Notes: generated by a model from the sequence alone, not told the origin. A stretch of DNA of 64,000 nucleotides from Owenia fusiformis (GCA_903813345.2 CAIIXF020000125.1:62001-126000), one strand, 5' to 3'; counted from the first letter of the stretch, positions 21,805 through 36,200 are shown. Program-made: numbers and translations.

Positions 21805-24800
21805 CCTATACTGTTTTTTTTTCAATTAAATAACCGTAGCAGACGTAGTTGGACATAGGTTGACCCTATAGTGTGTATGTATACCTATGGACTCATGTTT
21901 TGGTGTAGCAGGCGTAGTTGGCGTAGTCAACACAGTATGTAGCTATATCCAGGGTACACCATGGCAGTGTGTGTGTACACCTATAGACTTAAGTTAAGGA
22001 GTAGCAAGCGTATTGGCGTAGTAATATAAACATACTTTACTGTTTTTGTTCATTTAAATACCCGTAGCAGACGTAGTTGTACATAGGGTGACCCTACAGT
22101 GTGTATGTATACCTATAGTCTCATGTTTTGGTGTAGCAGACGTAGTTGGCGTTGTCAACACAGTACATACTATGAAGTTTTCATTTTAAATAAAATACTT
22201 GTAGCAAAAGTAGCTATACCCAGGGTACACCATGGAGTGTGTGTGTATACCTATAGACTCATGTTTAGATGTAGCAAGCGTAGTTGGCGGAGTAAACATA
22301 CTATGCTCTTTTTATACCCAGGGTACACCATGGCAGTGTGTGTGTACACCTATAGACTCATTTTTAGGTGTAGCAAGCGTATTGGCGTAGTAATACTAAC
22401 ATACTATACTGTTTTTGTTCATTTAAATACCCGTAGCAGACGTAGCTGTACTTAGGGTGACCCTACAGTGTGTATGTATACCTATAGACTCATGTTTAGA
22501 TGTAGCAAGCGTATTGGCTTAGTAATATTAACATACTATACTGTTTTTGTTCATTTAAATACCCGTAGCAGACGTAGTTGTACTTAGGGTGACCCTACAG
22601 TGTGTATGTATACCTATAGACTCATGTTTATGTGTAGCAAGTGTATTGGCGTAGTAAACATACTATACTGTTTTTCTTCAAGACGTAGCATACCTAGTTG
22701 TATATACAGTGTGAATGTATACCTATGGACTCGTGTTTAGGTGTAGCAAGCTTATTGGCGTAGTAAACATACTATACTGTTTTTGTTCAATTAAATAACC
22801 GTAGCAGACGTAGTTGGACATAGGTTGACCCTATAGTGTGTATGTATACCTATGGACTCATGTTTTGGTGTAGCAGGCGTAGTTGGCGTAGTCAACACAG
22901 TATGTAGCTATACCCAGGGTACACAATGGCACTGTGTGTGTACACATATAGACTCATGTTTAGGTGTAGCAAGCGTATTGGCGTAGTAAACATACTATAC
23001 TGTTTTTGTTCCACTAAATAGCCGTAGCAGACGTAGTTGTACACAGGGTGACCCTACAGTGTATATGTATATCTATACTCATGTTTTGGTGTAGCAGGTG
23101 TAGTTTGCGTAGTCAACACAGTATGTAGCTATACCCTGGGTACACCATGGCAGTGTGTGTGTATACCTATAGACTCATGTTTAGGTGTAGCAAGCGTAGT
23201 TGGCGGAGTAAACATACTATACTGTTTTTGTTTTTAATTAAATACCCGTAGCAGACGTAGTTGTACATGGGGTGACCCTACAGTGTGTATGTATACCTAT
23301 AGTCTCATGTTTTGGTGTAGCAGACGTAGTTGGCGTTGTCAACACAGTACATACTATAAGGTTTTCATTTTAAATAAAATACTTGTAGCAGAAGTAGCTA
23401 TACCCAGGGTACACCATGGAGTGTGTATATACCTATAGACTCATGTTTAGATGTAGCAAGCGTAGTTGGCGGAGTAAACATACTATGCTCTTTTTATACC
23501 CAGGGTACACCATGGCAGTGTGTACTGTTTTTGTTCATTTAAATACCCGTAGCAGACGTAGTTGTACATAGGGTGACCCTACAGTGTGTATGTATACTTA
23601 TAGTCTCATGTTTTGGTGTAGCAGACGTAGTTGGCGTTGTCAACACAGTACATACTATGAAGTTTTCATTTTAAATAAAATACTTGTAGCAGAAGTAGCT
23701 ATACCCAGGGTACACCATGGAGTGTGTGTTTACCTATAGACTCATGTTTAGATGAAGCAAGCGTAGTTGGCGGAGTAAACATACTATGCTCTTTTTATAC
23801 CCAGGGTACACCATGGCAGTGTGTGTGTACACCTATTGACTCATGTTTAGGTGTAGCAAGCGTATTGGCGTAGTAAACATACTATACTGTTTTTGTTCCA
23901 TTAAATAGCCGTAGCAGACGTAGTTGTACATAGGGTGACCCTACAGTGTATATGTATATCTATAGACTCATGTTTTGGTGTAGAAGGCGTAGTTTGCGTA
24001 GTCAACACAGTATGTAGCTATACCCTGGGTACACCATGGCAGTGTGTGTGTATACCTATAGACTCATGTTATGGTGTAGCAAGCGTAGTTGGCGGAGTAA
24101 ACATACTATTCTGGTTTTATTTTTAATTAAATACCCGTAGCAGACGTAGTTGTACATAGGGTGACCCTACAGTGTATATGTATACCAATAGACTCATGTT
24201 TTGATGTAGCAGGCGTAGTTGGCGAAGTCAACACAGTACATACTATGAAGTGGTAAGTTTCAATAAAATACTAGTAGCATACGAAACTATACCCAAGGTA
24301 CACCATGGCAGTGTGTGTGTATACTTATATTGTGTATACTCAGGTTTACACCATGGCAGTGTACACCAGTGCTGTAATTGTGTGTACCTATGTAGTATGT
24401 AGCTATATCCAGGGTACACCATGGCAGTGTGTGTGTACACCCATAGACTCAAGTTAAGGAGTAGCAAGCGCATTGGCGTAGTAATATTTACATACTATAC
24501 TCTTTTTGTTCATTTAAATACCCGTAGCAGACGTAGTTGTACATGGGGTGACCCTACAGTGTGTATGTATACCTATAGTCTCATGTTTTGGTGTAGCAGA
24601 CGTAGTTGGCGTTGTCAACACAGTACATACTATGAAGTTTTCATTTTAAATAAAATAATTGTAGCAGAAGTAGCTATACCCAGGGTACACCATGGCAGTG
24701 TGTGTGTACACCTATAGACTCATGTTTAGGTGTAGCAAGCGTATTGGCGTAGTAATATTCACATACTATACTGTTTTTGTTCATTTAAATTCCCGTAGCA

Positions 24801-27800
24801 GACGTAGTTGTACATAGGGTGACCCTACAGTGTGTATGTATACCTATAGATTCATGTTTAGGTGTAGCAAGCGTATTGGCGTAGTAATATTAGCATACTA
24901 TACTGTTTTTGTTCATTTAAATATCCGTAGCAGACGTATTTGTACTTAGGGTGACCCTACAGTGTGTATGTATACCTATAGACTCATGTTTAGGTGTAGC
25001 AAGCGTATTGGCGTAGTAAACATACTATACTGTTTTTCTTCAAGACGTAGCAGACGTAGTTGTATATACAGTGTGTATGTTTACCTATGGACTCGTGTTT
25101 AGGTGTAGCAAGCTTATTGTTTTTGTTCCATTAAATAGCCGTAGCAGACGTAGTTGTACATGGGTGACCCTACAATGTGTATGTATACTTATAGTCTCAT
25201 GTTTTGGTGTAGCAGACGTATTTGGCGTTGTCAACACAGTACATACTATGAAGTGGAAAGTTTCAATGAAATACTCGTAGCAGACGAAACTATACTCAAG
25301 GTACACCATGGCAGTGTGTGTGTATACCTATAGACTCATGTTTAGGTGTAGCAAGCATATTGGCGTAGTAAACATCCTATACTGGTTTTGTTCAATTAAA
25401 TAACCGTAGCAGACGTAGTTGGACATAGGTTGACCCTATAGTGTGTATGTATACCTATGGACTCATGTTTTGGTGTAGCAGGCGTAGTTGGCGTAGTCAG
25501 CACAGTATGTAGCTATACCCAGGGTACACCATGGCAGTGTGTTTGTACACCTATAGACTCATGTTTAGGTGTAGCAAGCGTATTGGCGTAGTAATATTAA
25601 CATACTATACTGTTTTTGTTCATTTAAATACCCGTAGCAGACGTAGCTGTACTTAGGGTGACCCTACAGTGTGTATGTATACCTTTAGTCTCATGTTTTG
25701 GTGTAGCAGACGTAGTTGGCGTTGTCAACACAGTACATACTATAAGGTTTTTATTTTAAATAAAATACTTGTAGCAGAAGTAGCTATACCCAGGGTACAC
25801 CATGGAGTGTGTGTGTATAGCTATAGACTCATGTTTAGGTGTAGCAAGCGTATTGGCGTAGTAAACATCCTATACTGGTTTTTTTCAATTAAATAACCGT
25901 AGCAGATGTAGTTGGACATAGGTTGACCCTATAGTGTGTATGTATACCTATGGACTCATGTTTTGGTGTAGCAGGCGTAGTTGGCGTAGTCAACACAGTA
26001 TGTAGCTATATCCAGGGTACACCATGGCAGTGTGTGTGTACACCTATAGACTCAAGTTAAGGAGTAGCAAGCGTATTGGCGTAGTAATATTAACATACTA
26101 TACTCTTTTTGTTCATTTAAATACCCGTAGCAGACGTAGTTGTACATGGGGTGACCCTACAGTGTGTATGTATACCTATAGTCTCATGTTTTGGTGTAGC
26201 AGACGTAGTTGGCGTTGTCAACACAGTACATACTATGAAGTTTTCATTTTAAATAAAATAATTGTAGCAGAAGTAGCTATACCCAGGGTACACCATGGCA
26301 GTGTGTGTGTACACCTATAGACTCATGTTTAGGTGTAGCAAGCGTATTGGCGTAGTAATATTAACATACTATACTGTTTTTGTTCATTTAAATACCCGTA
26401 GCAGACGTAGTTGTACATAGGGTGACCCTACAGTGTGTATGTATACGTATAGACTCATGTTTAGGTGTAGCAAGCGTATTGTTCATTTAAATATCCGTAG
26501 CAGACGTATTTGTACTTAGGGTGACCCTACAGTGTGTATGTATACCTATAGACTCATGTTTAGGTGTAGCAAGCGTATTGGCGTAGTAATATTAATATAC
26601 TATACTGTTTTTGTTCATTAAAATACCCGTAGCAGACGTAGTTGTACTTAGGGTGACCCTACAGTGTGTATGTATACCTATAGACTCATGTTTAGGTGTA
26701 GCAAGTGTATTGGCGTAGTAAACATACTATACTGTTTTTCTTCAAGACTTAGCAGACGTAGTTGTATATACAGTGTGTATGTATACCTATGGACTCGTGT
26801 TTAGGTGTAGCAAGCTTATTGGACTTATGTTTTGGTGTAGCAGGCGTAGTTGGCGTAGTCAATGCAGTATGTAGCTATACCCAGGGTACACCATGGCAGT
26901 GTGTGTGTACACCTATAGACTCATGTTTAGGTGTAGCAAGCGTATTGGCGTAGTAATATTAGCATACTATACTGTTTTTGTTCATTTAAATACCCGTAGC
27001 ATACGTAGTTGTACTTAGGGTGACCTGGCAGTGTGTATGTATACCTAAAGACTCATGTTTAGGTGTAGCAAGCGTATTGGCGTAGTAAACATACTATACT
27101 GTTTTTCTTCAAGACGTAGCAGACGTAGTTGTATATACAGTGTGTATGTATACCTATGGACTCGTGTTTAGGTGTAGCAAGCTTATTGGCGTAGTAAACA
27201 TACTATACTGTTTTTGTTCAATTAAATAGCCGTAGCAGACGTAGTTGTACATGGGTGACCCTACAGTGTGTATGTATACTTATAGTCTCATGTTTTGGTG
27301 TAGCAGACGTAGTTGGCGTTGTCAACACAGTACATACTATGAAGTTTTCATTTTAAATAAAATACTTGTAGCAGAAGTAGCTATACCTGGGGTACACCAT
27401 GGAGTGTGTGTTTACCTATAGACTCATGTTAAGATGAAGCAAGCGTAGTTGGCGGAGTAAACATACTATGCTCTTTTTATACCAAGGGTACACCATGGCA
27501 GTGTGTGTGTACACCTATAGACTCATGTTTAGGTGTAGCAAGCGTATTGGCGTAGTAATATTAACATACTATACTGTTTTTGTTCATTTAAATACCCGTA
27601 GCAGACGTAGTTGTACATAGGGTGACCCTACAGTGTGTATGTATACCTATAGACTCATGTTTAGGTGTAGCAAGCGTATTGGCGTAGTAATATTAATATA
27701 CTATACTGTTTTTGTTCATTTAAATACCCGTAGCAGACGTAGTTGTACTTAGGGTGACCCTACAGTGTGTATGTATACCTATAGACTCTTGTTTAGGTGT

Positions 27801-29177
27801 AGCAAGTGTATTGGCGTAGTAAACATACTATACTGTTTTTCTTCAAGACTTAGCAGACGTAGTTGTATATACAGTGTGTATGTATACCTATGGACTCGTG
27901 TTTAGGTGTAGCAAGCTTATTGGACTTATGTTTTGGTGTAGCAGGCGTAGTTGGCGTAGTCAACGCAGTATGTAGCTATACCCAGGGTACACCATGGCAG
28001 TGTGTGTGTACACCTATAGACTCATGTTTAGGTGTAGCAAGCGTATTGGCGTAGTAATATTAGCATACTATACTGTTTTTGTTCATTTAAATACCCGAAG
28101 CAGACGTAGTTGTACTTAGGGTGACCCTACAGTATGTATGTATACCTATAGTCACATGTTTTGGTGTAGCAGACGTAGTTGGCGTTGTCAACACACTACA
28201 TACTATAAGGTTTTTATTTAAAATAAAATACTTGAAGCAGATGTAGCTATACCCAGGGTACACCATGGAGTGTGTGTGTATACCTATAGACTCATGTTTA
28301 GGTGTAGCAAGCGTATTGGCGTAGTAAACATCCTATACTGGTTTTGTTCAATTAAATAACCGTAGCAGGCGTAGTTAGCGTAGTCAACACAGTATGTAGC
28401 TATTCCAAGGGTACACCACGGCAGTGTGTGTGTACACCTATAGACTCAGGTTAAGGAGTAGCAAGCGTATTGGCGTAGTAATATTATCATACTATACTGT
28501 TTTTGTTCATTTAAATACCCGTAGCAGACGTAGTTGTACATAGGCTGACCCTACAGTGTGTATGTATACCTATAGTCTCATGTTTTGGTGTAGCAGACGT
28601 CGTTGGCGCTGTCAACACAGTACATACTATAAGGTTTTCATTTTAAATGAAATACTTGTAGCAGAAGAAGCTATACCCAGGGTACACCATGGAGTGTGTG
28701 TGTATACCTATAGACTCATGTTTAGATGTAGCAAGCGTAGTTGGCGGAGTAAACATACTATTCTGGTTTTGTTTTTAATTAAATACCCGTAGCAGACGTA
28801 GTTGTACATAGGGTGACCCTACAGTGTGTATGTATACCTATAGACTCATGTTTAGGTGTAGCAAGTGTATTGGCGTAGTAAACATACTATACTGTTTTTC
28901 TTCAAGACGTAGCAGACGTAGTTGTATATACAGTGTGTATGTATACCTATGGACTCGTGTTTAGGTGTAGCAAGCTTATTGGCGTAGTAAACATACTATA
29001 CTATTTTTGTTCAATTAAATACCCGTAGCAGACGTAGCTGTACTTAGGGTGACCCTACAGTGTGTATGTATACCTATAGTCTCATGTTTTGGTGTAGCAG
29101 ATGTAGTTGGTGTTGTCAACACAGTACATACTATAAGGTTTTTATTTTAAATAAAATACTTGTAGCAGAAGTAGCTG

Positions 29178-29349
29178 CAGTGTGTGTGTATACTTATACT
29201 GTGTATACTCAGGTTTACACCATGGCAGTGTACCCCAGCTATACTCAATAAAATACTCGTAGCAGACGAAACTATACCCAAGGTACACCATGGCAGTGTG
29301 TGTGTATACTTATACTGTGTATACTCAGGTTTACACCATGGCAGTGTAC
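29178..29349. repeat. Irregular monomer cluster with 56-bp direct repeats (R4)
   Basis: R4 counterpart of the cluster described for R1, exactly 9,996 bp downstream of the R3 example, with direct repeats at 29178-29233 and 29294-29349. Confidence 0.8.
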
Positions 29350-32080
29350 ACCAGGGCAGTATGTGTGTATACCTATAGACTCATGTTTACGTGTAGCAAG
29401 CGTAGATGGCGTAGTAAACATACTATTTTTGTTTTCAATTAAATACCCGTAGCAGACGTAGTTGTACATAGGGTGACCCTACAGTGTGTATGTATACCTA
29501 TAGTCTCATGTTTTGGTGTAGCAGGCGTAGTCAGCGAAGTCAACACAGTACATACTATGAAGTGGAAAGTTTCAATAAAATACTCGTAGCAGACGAAACT
29601 ATACTCAAGGTACACCATGGCAGTGTGTGTGTATACCTATAGACTCATGTTTAGGTGTAGCAAGCATATTGGCGTAGTAAACATCCTATACTGGTTTTGT
29701 TCAATTAAATAACCGTAGCAGACGTAGTTGGACATAGATTGACCCTATAGTGTGTATGTATACCTATGGACTCATGTTTTGGTGTAGCAGGCGTAGTTGG
29801 CGTAGTCAGCACAGTATGTAGCTATACCCAGGGTACACCATGGCAGTGTGTTTGTACACCTATAGACTCATGTTTAGGTGTAGCAAGCGTATTGGCGTAG
29901 TAATATTAACATACTATACTGTTTTTGTTCATTTAAATACCCGTAGCAGACGTAGCTGTACTTAGGGTGACCCTACAGTGTGTATGTATACCTATGGACT
30001 CGTGTTTTGGTGTAGCAGACGTAGTTGGCGTTGTCAACACAGTACATACTATGAAGTTTTCATTTTAAATGAAATACTTGTAGCAGAAGTACCTATACCC
30101 AGGGTACACCATGGCAGTGTGTGTGTACACCTATAGACTCATGTTTAGGTGTAGCAAGCGTATTGGCGTAGTAATATTAACATACTTTACTGTTTTTGTT
30201 CATTTAAATACCCGTAGCAGACGTAGTTGTACATAGGGTGACCCTACAGTGTGTATGTACACCTATGGACTCGTGTTTTGGTGTAGTAGACGTAGTTGGC
30301 GTTGTCAACACAGTACATACTATGAAGTTTTCATTTTATATAAAATAATTGTAGCAGAAGTAGCTATACCCAGGGTACACCATGGCAGTGTGTTTGTACA
30401 CCTATAGACTCATGTTTAGGTGTAGCAAGCGTATTGGCGTAGTAATATTAACATACGTTACTGTTTTTGTTCATTTAAATACCCGTAGCAGACGTAGCTG
30501 TACTTAGGGTGACCCTACAGTGTGTTTGTATACCTATAGTCTCATGTTTTGGTGTAGCAGACGTAGTTGGCGTTGTCAACACAGTACATACTATAAGGTT
30601 TTTATTTTAAATAAAATACTTGTAGCAGAAGTAGCTATACTCAGGGTACACCATGGAGTGTGTGTGTATACCTATAGACTCATGTTTAGGTGTAGCAAGC
30701 GTATTGGCGTAGTAAACATCCTATACTGGTTTTTTTCAATTAAATAACCGTAGCAGACGTAGTTGGACATAGGTTGACCCTATAGTGTGTATGTATACCT
30801 ATGGACTCATGTTTTGGTGTAGCAGGCGTAGTTGGCGTAGTCAACACAGTATGTAGCTATATCCAGGGTACACCATGGCAGTGTGTGTGTACACCTATAG
30901 ACTTAAGTTAAGGAGTAGCAAGCGTATTGGCGTAGTAATATAAACATACTTTACTGTTTTTGTTCATTTAAATACCCGTAGCAGACGTAGCTGTACTTAG
31001 GGTGACCCTACAGTGTGTTTGTATACCTATAGTCTCATGTTTTGGTGTAGCAGACGTAGTTGGCGTTGTCAACACAGTACATACTATGAAGTTTTCATTT
31101 TAAATAAAATACTTGTAGCAAAAGTAGCTATACCCAGGGTACACCATGGAGTGTGTGTGTATACCTATAGACTCATGTTTAGATGTAGCAAGCGTAGTTG
31201 GCGGAGTAAACATACTATGCTCTTTTTATACCCAGGGTACACCATGGCAGTGTGTGTGTACACCTATAGACTCATTTTTAGGTGTAGCAAGCGTATTGGC
31301 GTAGTAATACTAACATACTATACTGTTTTTGTTCATTTAAATACCCGTAGCAGACGTAGCTGTACTTAGGGTGACCCTACAGTGTGTATGTATACCTATA
31401 GACTCATGTTTAGATGTAGCATGCGTATTGGCTTAGTAATATTAACATACTATACTGTTTTTGTTCATTTAAATACCCGTAGCAGACGTAGTTGTACTTA
31501 GGGTGACCCTACAGTGTGTATGTATACCTATAGACTCATGTTTATGTGTAGCAAGTGTATTGGCGTAGTAAACATACTATACTGTTTTTCTTCAAGACGT
31601 AGCATACCTAGTTGTATATACAGTGTGAATGTATACCTATGGACTCGTGTTTAGGTGTAGCAAGCTTATTGGCGTAGTAAACATACTATACTGTTTTTGT
31701 TCAATTAAATAACCGTAGCAGACGTAGTTGGACATAGGTTGACCCTATAGTGTGTATGTATACCTATGGACTCATGTTTTGGTGTAGCAGGCGTAGTTGG
31801 CGTAGTCAACACAGTATGTAGCTATACCCAGGGTACACAATGGCACTGTGTGTGTACACATATAGACTCATGTTTAGGTGTAGCAAGCGTATTGGCGTAG
31901 TAAACATACTATACTGTTTTTGTTCCACTAAATAGCCGTAGCAGACGTAGTTGTACACAGGGTGACCCTACAGTGTATATGTATATCTATACTCATGTTT
32001 TGGTGTAGCAGGTGTAGTTTGCGTAGTCAACACAGTATGTAGCTATACCCTGGGTACACCATGGCAGTGTGTGTGTATAC

Positions 32081-32340
32081 CTATAGACTCATGTTTAGGT
32101 GTAGCAAGCGTAGTTGGCGGAGTAAACATACTATACTGTTTTTGTTTTTAATTAAATACCCGTAGCAGACGTAGTTGTACATGGGGTGACCCTACAGTGT
32201 ATATTTATACCTATAGACTCATGTTTAGGTGTAGCAAGCGTAGTTGGCGGAGTAAACATACTATACTGTTTTTGTTTTTAATTAAATACCCGTAGCAGAC
32301 GTAGTTGTACATGGGGTGACCCTACAGTGTGTATGTATAC
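32081..32340. repeat. Doubled 130-bp alpha monomer (R4)
   Basis: Adjacent copies 32081-32210 and 32211-32340, with the same ATATTTATAC junction as in R1 at 6111-6370. Sharing of this junction links R1 and the T version by descent. Confidence 0.85.
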
Positions 32341-32638
32341 CTATAGTCTCATGTTTTGGTGTAGCAGACGTAGTTGGCGTTGTCAACACAGTACATACTA
32401 TAAGGTTTTCATTTTAAATAAAATACTTGTAGCAGAAGTAGTTATACCTAGGGTACACCATGGAGTGTGTATATACCTATAGACTCATGTTTAGATGTAG
32501 CAAGCGTAGTTGGCGAAGTAAACATACTATGCTCTTTTTATACCCAGGGTACACCATGGCAGTGTGTACTGTTTTTGTTCATTTAAATACCCGTAGCAGA
32601 CGTAGTTGTACATAGGGTGACCCTACAGTGTGTATGTA

Positions 32639-32824
32639 CAGGGTGTCCCGAAAGTATGGGGCCCCCCCTAGGCAGACATACACCAATGTTCCCATAGTAT
32701 GTGTCATATATCATTTTAAAGCTTATCCAAAGTTACATTGATTTGCCAAGTATCATCGTCCAACTTACAAATGGGAAAAAGTTACAGGCATTTCAAAACG
32801 TAGTGTATGGCCAAAATTAAAGTT
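32639..32824 (+). repeat. Left terminal inverted repeat of the transposon (R4)
   Basis: This arm pairs with 33096-33281 on the opposite strand. The outer 51 bp are perfect, including a GC-rich GGGGCCCCCCCTAGG segment. The inner part keeps matching blocks such as AGTTACATTGATTTGCCAAG and fades after CCAAAATTAAAG. Confidence 0.9.
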
Positions 32825-33095
32825 AAAATCAGTATCCTGGAAACACCGCTAGCCTGAATGTGACCAAAAATATGGGTGCTATCGTTAAAGAGAGAATGGA
32901 TATTGAGTTCTAAAAAGAGGATGTTTAGGGTAGATACTCCAAGGAAACTCTTCTAAAATGCCTTAAAAAGGTTTTATGAGGATTATTAAATGCCATACCC
33001 CTATTTGCAGTGTATTAAAGGTCATATCTGGAAAGAATTGCTGCTGTTAACATGGCCAAGGGAGACACGGCGACCATTAATTTTGTGTAAAACTA

Positions 33096-33281
33096 AACTT
33101 TAATTTTGGTAAAACACTACATTTTGAAATGTGTGTAACTTTTTCCCGTTTGTGAGTTGAACCATGATACTTGGCAAATCAATGTAACTTTGGACAAGCT
33201 TTGAAATGATATATGACACATACTATGGGGACATTGGTGTATGTCTGCCTAGGGGGGGCCCCATACTTTCGGGACACCCTG
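33096..33281 (-). repeat. Right terminal inverted repeat of the transposon (R4)
   Basis: Reverse complement of the left arm, ending in GGGACACCCTG directly before the TA duplication at 33282-33283. Differences from the left arm, such as ATGTCCCC against ATGTTCCC, show that the arms diverged after the element arose. Confidence 0.9.
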
Positions 33282-36200
33282 TATACTTATAGTCTCATGT
33301 TTTGGTGTAGCAGACGTAGTTGGCGTTGTCAACACAGTACATACTATGAAGTTTTCATTTTAAATAAAATACTTGTAGCAGAAGTAGCTATACCCAGGGT
33401 ACACCATGGAGTGTGTGTTTACCTATAGACTCATGTTTAGATGAAGCAAGCGTAGTTGGCGGAGTAAACATACTATGCTCTTTTTATACCCAGGGTACAC
33501 CATGGCAGTGTGTGTGTACACCTATAGACTCATGTTTAGGTGTAGCAAGCGTATTGGCGTAGTAAACATACTATACTGTTTTTGTTCCATTAAATAGCCG
33601 TAGCAGACGTAGTTGTACATAGGGTGACCCTACAGTGTATATGTATATCTATAGACTCATGTTTTGGTGTAGAAGGCGTAGTTTGCGTAGTCAACACAGT
33701 ATGTAGCTATACCCTGGGTACACCATGGCAGTGTGTGTGTATACCTATAGACTCATGTTATGGTGTAGCAAGCGTAGTTGGCGGAGTAAACATACTATTC
33801 TGGTTTTGTTTTTAATTAAATACCCGTAGCAGACGTAGTTGTACATAGGGTGACCCTACAGTGTATATGTATACCAATAGACTCATGTTTTGATGTAGCA
33901 GGCGTAGTTGGCGAAGTCAACACAGTACATACTATGAAGTGGTAAGTTTCAATAAAATACTAGTAGCAGACGAAACTATACCCAAGGTACACCATGGCAG
34001 TGTGTGTGTATACTTATATTGTGTATACTCAGGTTTACACCATGGCAGTGTACACCAGTGCTGTAATTGTGTGTACCTATGTAGTATGTAGCTATATCCA
34101 GGGTACACCATGGCAGTGTGTGTGTACACCCATAGACTCAAGTTAAGGAGTAGCAAGCGCATTGGCGTAGTAATATTTACATACTATACTCTTTTTGTTC
34201 ATTTAAATACCCGTAGCAGACGTAGTTGTACATGGGGTGACCCTACAGTGTGTATGTATACCTATAGTCTCATGTTTTGGTGTAGCAGACGTAGTTGGCG
34301 TTGTCAACACAGTACATACTATGAAGTTTTCATTTTAAATAAAATAATTGTAGCAGAAGTAGCTATACCCAGGGTACACCATGGCAGTGTGTGTGTACAC
34401 CTATAGACTCATGTTTAGGTGTAGCAAGCGTATTGGCGTAGTAATATTCACATACTATACTGTTTTTGTTCATTTAAATACCCGTAGCAGACGTAGTTGT
34501 ACATAGGGTGACCCTACAGTGTGTATGTATACCTATAGATTCATGTTTAGGTGTAGCAAGCGTATTGGCGTAGTAATATTAGCATACTATACTGTTTTTG
34601 TTCATTTAAATATCCGTAGCAGACGTATTTGTACTTAGGGTGACCCTACAGTGTGTATGTATACCTATAGACTCATGTTTAGGTGTAGCAAGCGTATTGG
34701 CGTAGTAAACATACTATACTGTTTTTCTTCAAGACGTAGCAGACGTAGTTGTATATACAGTGTGTATGTTTACCTATGGACTCGTGTTTAGGTGTAGCAA
34801 GCTTATTGTTTTTGTTCCATTAAATAGCCGTAGCAGACGTAGTTGTACATGGGTGACCCTACAATGTGTATGTATACTTATAGTCTCATGTTTTGGTGTA
34901 GCAGACGTATTTGGCGTTGTCAACACAGTACATACTATGAAGTGGAAAGTTTCAATAAAATACTCGTAGCAGACGAAACTATACTCAAGGTACACCATGG
35001 CAGTGTGTGTGTATACCTATAGACTCATGTTTAGGTGTAGCAAGCATATTGGCGTAGTAAACATCCTATACTGGTTTTGTTCAATTAAATAACCGTAGCA
35101 GACGTAGTTGGACATAGGTTGACCCTATAGTGTGTATGTATACCTATGGACTCATGTTTTGGTGTAGCAGGCGTAGTTGGCGTAGTCAGCACAGTATGTA
35201 GCTATACCCAGGGTACACCATGGCAGTGTGTTTGTACACCTATAGACTCATGTTTAGGTGTAGCAAGCGTATTGGCGTAGTAATATTAACATACTATACT
35301 GTTTTTGTTCATTTAAATACCCGTAGCAGACGTAGCTGTACTTAGGGTGACCCTACAGTGTGTATGTATACCTTTAGTCTCATGTTTTGGTGTAGCAGAC
35401 GTAGTTGGCGTTGTCAACACAGTACATACTATAAGGTTTTTATTTTAAATAAAATACTTGTAGCAGAAGTAGCTATACCCAGGGTACACCATGGAGTGTG
35501 TGTGTATAGCTATAGACTCATGTTTAGGTGTAGCAAGCGTATTGGCGTAGTAAACATCCTATACTGGTTTTTTTCAATTAAATAACCGTAGCAGATGTAG
35601 TTGGACATAGGTTGACCCTATAGTGTGTATGTATACCTATGGACTCATGTTTTGGTGTAGCAGGCGTAGTTGGCGTAGTCAACACAGTATGTAGCTATAT
35701 CCAGGGTACACCATGGCAGTGTGTGTGTACACCTATAGACTCAAGTTAAGGAGTAGCAAGCGTATTGGCGTAGTAATATTAACATACTATACTCTTTTTG
35801 TTCATTTAAATACCCGTAGCAGACGTAGTTGTACATGGGGTGACCCTACAGTGTGTATGTATACCTATAGTCTCATGTTTTGGTGTAGCAGACGTAGTTG
35901 GCGTTGTCAACACAGTACATACTATGAAGTTTTCATTTTAAATAAAATAATTGTAGCAGAAGTAGCTATACCCAGGGTACACCATGGCAGTGTGTGTGTA
36001 CACCTATAGACTCATGTTTAGGTGTAGCAAGCGTATTGGCGTAGTAATATTAACATACTATACTGTTTTTGTTCATTTAAATACCCGTAGCAGACGTAGT
36101 TGTACATAGGGTGACCCTACAGTGTGTATGTATACGTATAGACTCATGTTTAGGTGTAGCAAGCGTATTGTTCATTTAAATATCCGTAGCAGACGTATTT

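Larger units (their letters stand above)
16766..26761. repeat. HOR copy R3 (L version, 9,996 bp)
   Basis: R3 is a complete L-version repeat. It has the 1,081-bp L block (20724-21804), a single 130-bp monomer and no transposon. Diagnostic bases include CACCTATTGACTC near 23832, GGTTTTATTTTTAATT near 24114, AGTAGCATACG near 24274 and TTCAATGAAATAC near 25262. R5 matches it at 19,685 bp with no difference that I noticed in the stretches compared. Confidence 0.9.
32639..33281. mobile_element. 643-bp non-autonomous DNA transposon with ~186-bp inverted termini (copy in R4)
   Basis: Both ends read CAGGGTGTCCCGAAAGTATG inward and remain identical for 51 bp. Similarity continues with substitutions to about 186 bp (left arm 32639-32824, right arm 33096-33281), leaving a core of about 271 bp. 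A TA dinucleotide flanks both ends (32637-32638 and 33282-33283), and empty sites in R1, R2, R3 and R5 confirm TA as the duplicated target. No transposase frame exists, so it must have been mobilised in trans. TA duplication with a CAGGG start suits the Tc1/mariner group as a MITE-like element, but that assignment is inference from target and termini only. Orientation cannot be set without a coding region. Confidence 0.92.

Noticed and set aside
32639-33281. Two independent transposon insertions in the same site (R4 and R7)
   Set aside because: Sequence, position, arm mismatches and flanking T-specific bases are shared, and spacing equals dimer plus duplication length; copying with the satellite is simpler.
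33213-33428. 71-codon frame beginning in the transposon right arm and running into satellite (also 57761-57976), as a transposase remnant or fusion gene
   Set aside because: The first third is inverted-repeat sequence and the rest is beta monomer; no catalytic motif, and it is a chance join across the element boundary.
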